Positions 61,160 through 64,000 of a stretch of 64,000 nucleotides of DNA are shown piece by piece. Under the pieces are notes generated by a model. That model saw only the letters and a program-made list of their open reading frames with translations, was not told the origin of the DNA and made no database searches. Both the position numbers and the translations under genes were made by a program. Location: contig JAPXFQ010000249.1 of the NCBI GenBank assembly GCA_028564705.1, positions 1,240,001 through 1,304,000 of the forward strand, written 5' to 3'. This stretch comes from Apricaphanius iberus (taxonomy: Eukaryota > Chordata > Actinopteri > Cyprinodontiformes > Aphaniidae). How positions within the stretch are numbered: position 1 is the stretch's first letter; every line of letters begins with the position of its first letter.

Positions 61160-62250
61160 GTAAGAAAGTTGTTTTCAATATTACTGCTGTTCTCGCAACG
61201 TTTGTGACACCCTGCAGATAATTGTTCTGAAGACTTTGATGCTAATATTAAACCTCTTTATATTTACTTGCTATGCTAAATGTGCTCCCCATTTGACACA
61301 TAAAAGCAACCTTTCCTAACACAAAGGTTTGTATTAATGTTTCATCCACAGCTTATATTTTAGATAGAATAGTTGTTTTGGAGCCCCAGGCTTACCAGAT
61401 CTCCTGAGGAGTGTATTTTTGTCAAGCAATGCCTAGTGGGCTTTTCTTTTGCAAAGAGATGGTAGATATCTGTACATTACTGAAGAACTATTTTAAAAGA
61501 AAAACCAAGGGAAATATAGATATGGTGGTAAATAATAGGAACTGCAAACATGTTGAAGGGAGAATGGCTCAAAGGAAATCACCAGTTTTGTAAACAACAT
61601 AAGGCTGTGTAGAAGTTATATTTCAAACAAGCCAGAGGGACATCTTGGTCAAAGGTAAATGTAGGTTTTGCAGCACATCTGTTGTGCAATGCCCATGTTA
61701 TTTCCATTTTGATTTTTGAAGCTACCGTGCAAAGGGTATCCCCAATTTATATTTAATCAGTTTTAACAGTAGTAAAGAGTTTATAGACATAAACTGTGCT
61801 CCAGTAATACAATTTCTATAACACATTTAATTTTCCATTTCATTTGATGAAATATAATGTAACATAAATAACTGAGGGCATCAGGTGTTAAAATTTATGA
61901 ACTAACATATCAATGATTATAAAGAATTCTGTTTAATATTCAGTCATGACAACACTCAATACAATGATAATGAATCACAGTAGGCTTTTTAATAATTTGG
62001 GTAACTATACATCACTTTTTTTAGCAGACAAGTTTGCCTAAAATGTGCATTCTCCAAGACTTTCAGAATGAATATTTTATCACACGACCCAGTTCTTCTT
62101 CAGAAAGTAGTGCTCAAAATTGTTTTTAAGAAGCACATTGGGAAAAAAAGACAAAATCGGAGCATATTTTCCTCCTTGTCATCATTAGAGCAATTTGTGT
62201 GTTTGCTGGTTGGATTTAGCTGCTACTTATACGGATCCTTTCTTTTTCAG

Positions 62251-62340
62251 CTGAAATTGATGATATGAAGATATGCTACATTCTGAAGGATGGCAACAAT
62301 GCAACAAATGACATTTTTCATTTTTCCATTGAGGACAATG
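62251..62340 (+). CDS. frem2: FREM2 second coding exon
   Basis: Acceptor tttctttttcag, 90 bases, donor gtaagt. The phase (2 + 87 + 1) continues exactly from the first exon. It encodes [20 protein letters not shown] and then IFHFSIEDN, which closes the twelfth CSPG repeat. The first intron is 1,091 bp. Confidence 0.92.
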
Positions 62341-64000
62341 GTAAGTTTGCTTCCTGTCATGAAGATATAAAGTTTTATGTGAATCCTTCTTATGCTGACA
62401 TGTGATTTGTTACACTGTCTTAAATTGTAGTTTGAAAACATGTCCTACAAACAGGAAAGCCTAGCATGTAATTCACAGTGAGTCTAATTAAGCCGGTGTT
62501 GTGTGCAAGGATAGGAAGGAGTAACTGAGATTTATTTTCACACTTGTAATTTAAAGGGGAAGGTATACTATTTATATTGTAAAATAGTTTTTACCTATGT
62601 TTTGATGTCTTACAATCTTTCTTATTATATTATAAAAAAGCATTTATGTTTATTTTACTGCAAATTGCTCCATAGGTGGTACTGCCTTATGACGCAACCC
62701 ATAATCACAGGTTATTTTTCAGCAAATAATTATTCATTTAGCAAATGACTAATTAGTAAAGCAATTAGTGGAGACCTTCCCTCTAACGAAGATTTGTAAT
62801 CAGGCGCAGGCTCAGTGAAAGGTTTTGGGTAATGATGTCGGTGTTGGAGATTAGCAGAAGCAGTGTGCTTTACAGTGTGTCCTTTTCACTACCCTTCAGC
62901 TGTGATGAGTGAGCACAAAGAGCTGCTCTAATAGGGGCCCTGTTTTCCCACAAGTACCTCTCTGGCCTTCGTACTTATTCTTTAAAAAAACATTTTTTGT
63001 AGTAGAAATCTGTTGCTTTGGTTTAAATCAGTGGCAACAGGTAGATGGAGTATGGATGAGTGATGACTGAAAAGCAGAAGCTGGCTCTGAATTATAGTTC
63101 TTTATCTGAATAGCTTGTTCGTTTTGAACATAGGAGAAACTTCTTTGTTGGTGAGCTTCCATCAGTCCCCCTGTAATTATTACTACACCAGAGTTACTTG
63201 TCAGGGATCTCTTCTGGTTTTCTCCCTCTCTGTCACTGTCCTAATGATATGCCCAAGTCCAACACCAGTAGTGTATTTTTCTAGACCTGATAATTAGATT
63301 CACTTTCTCAGTTCTCACTATAGTCTTTACATGACATTTACATTTCAAAAGGTGATTCGAAATAGTATGTTCTCTTCTCCATCAATTACAGCTGTATCGA
63401 CACTGTTAGACAAAAATTGTCTTTTGGTGACATGTAAACCTTGCTTTAGAGTTTCAGTGCCATTAAAAATGTCTAAATAGTTTGTCGGCCCATTCACAAG
63501 GACTTGTCACGTACTGCAGTGCAGCTGGTGAGGCAGGGCGGTGAACATTTTTTCAATGAGATTTGAGCTGCACTGGTGGCAGCCCTGATTCCCCAGATGG
63601 AGCTTGCACCTCTTTGAACAGCCGTGTTGTGGATGAGCTGAATGGTGAACATTAGCACACAGCTGCACCATGTCTTGTCAAACAACAGAAAACATTCTCC
63701 TCCTCACTTCAACCTCATTTAGCCACTGAAACTTTGCAATGTTTTTTTTCTAGCAAATACTGCTTTTCATGCTGCAGCTGCTAATATTAATTCCAAGAGT
63801 TTGTGCCAACAGATGTGAACTCTCCTCTTGTTGACTATTTGAAGGGCATATAGATAAGTGTTTTTGCTGCTGACTGCCAATATCACAACATGTGTGCTAC
63901 CTCCTTGGCACATTTCATTCTTACATAAATATAGTCATTTTGAAAAGAAGGTACACCTACACTGACATCTGGTTTTCTTACATATTAAGACCTCATAAAA
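62341..64000 (+). other. frem2: FREM2 intron running off the window
   Basis: No third exon was recognised in the remaining 1.66 kb. A pyrimidine-rich acceptor-like site near 63,390 leads into a frame that ends at a stop without FREM2 resemblance. The next exons, Calx-beta domains and C-terminus are outside. Confidence 0.6.

Noticed and set aside
63377..63480. Acceptor-like pyrimidine tract and AG near 63,390 as a third frem2 exon.
   Set aside because: The in-phase translation hits a stop and does not resemble the Calx-beta lead-in expected next.
1..64000. CRISPR arrays, operons, canonical tRNA or rRNA genes, prophage.
   Set aside because: None seen. The tRNA-like B-boxes present belong to SINE heads that do not fold into a full tRNA by eye.

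Overview
The window looks like nuclear DNA from a ray-finned fish. It is AT-rich, its genes are split by spliceosomal introns, and the interspersed repeats are typical of teleosts: L2-type LINE, tRNA-headed SINEs, Tc1-like and hAT-like DNA elements, and (TA)n runs. No prokaryotic or viral gene was seen. The protein genes match a conserved vertebrate block known in human at 13q13 (POSTN, TRPC4, FREM2). I recognised the genes by reading exon translations against remembered family features, not by any search.

Layout. 1-4,719: intergenic DNA and the likely 3' UTR of periostin. 4,720-18,590 (minus): a complete periostin gene, 21 coding exons that join in phase into 792 codons plus stop: signal peptide, EMI domain, four FAS1 domains and a variable C-terminal tail with a 39-bp tandem repeat. 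18,650-22,715: spacer with a TATA box, (TA)n and possibly a CTCF-like site. 22,716-37,602 (minus): a complete trpc4 gene, 10 coding exons (909 codons) plus a non-coding first exon at about 37,947. Its large introns hold an L2 LINE fragment, a SINE with a target-site duplication, and a cluster of Tc1-like relics. 38,100-56,148: about 18 kb of intergenic DNA with a clean 703-bp hAT-type MITE (perfect 8-bp duplication), a second hAT-like element, SINE and Tc1 relics and a CTCF-like site. 56,149 to beyond the window end (plus): frem2, with a 5,011-bp first coding exon that carries the signal peptide and almost all of 12 CSPG repeats, then a 90-bp second exon at 62,251; the remainder lies outside.

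Function. Periostin is a secreted matricellular protein and Frem2 a basement-membrane (Fraser complex) protein, so both act in extracellular matrix. TRPC4 is a receptor-operated, calcium-permeable cation channel of the plasma membrane. Their adjacency is ancestral synteny, and I see no sign that they work as a unit.

I found no convincing undescribed system. The most notable points are the tandem 13-residue repeat in the periostin tail, a TRPC4 C-terminus that does not end in the usual PDZ-binding motif, the absence of a recognisable ufm1 between trpc4 and frem2, a THAP-like gene relic inside a periostin intron, and well-preserved insertion footprints of several transposable elements.
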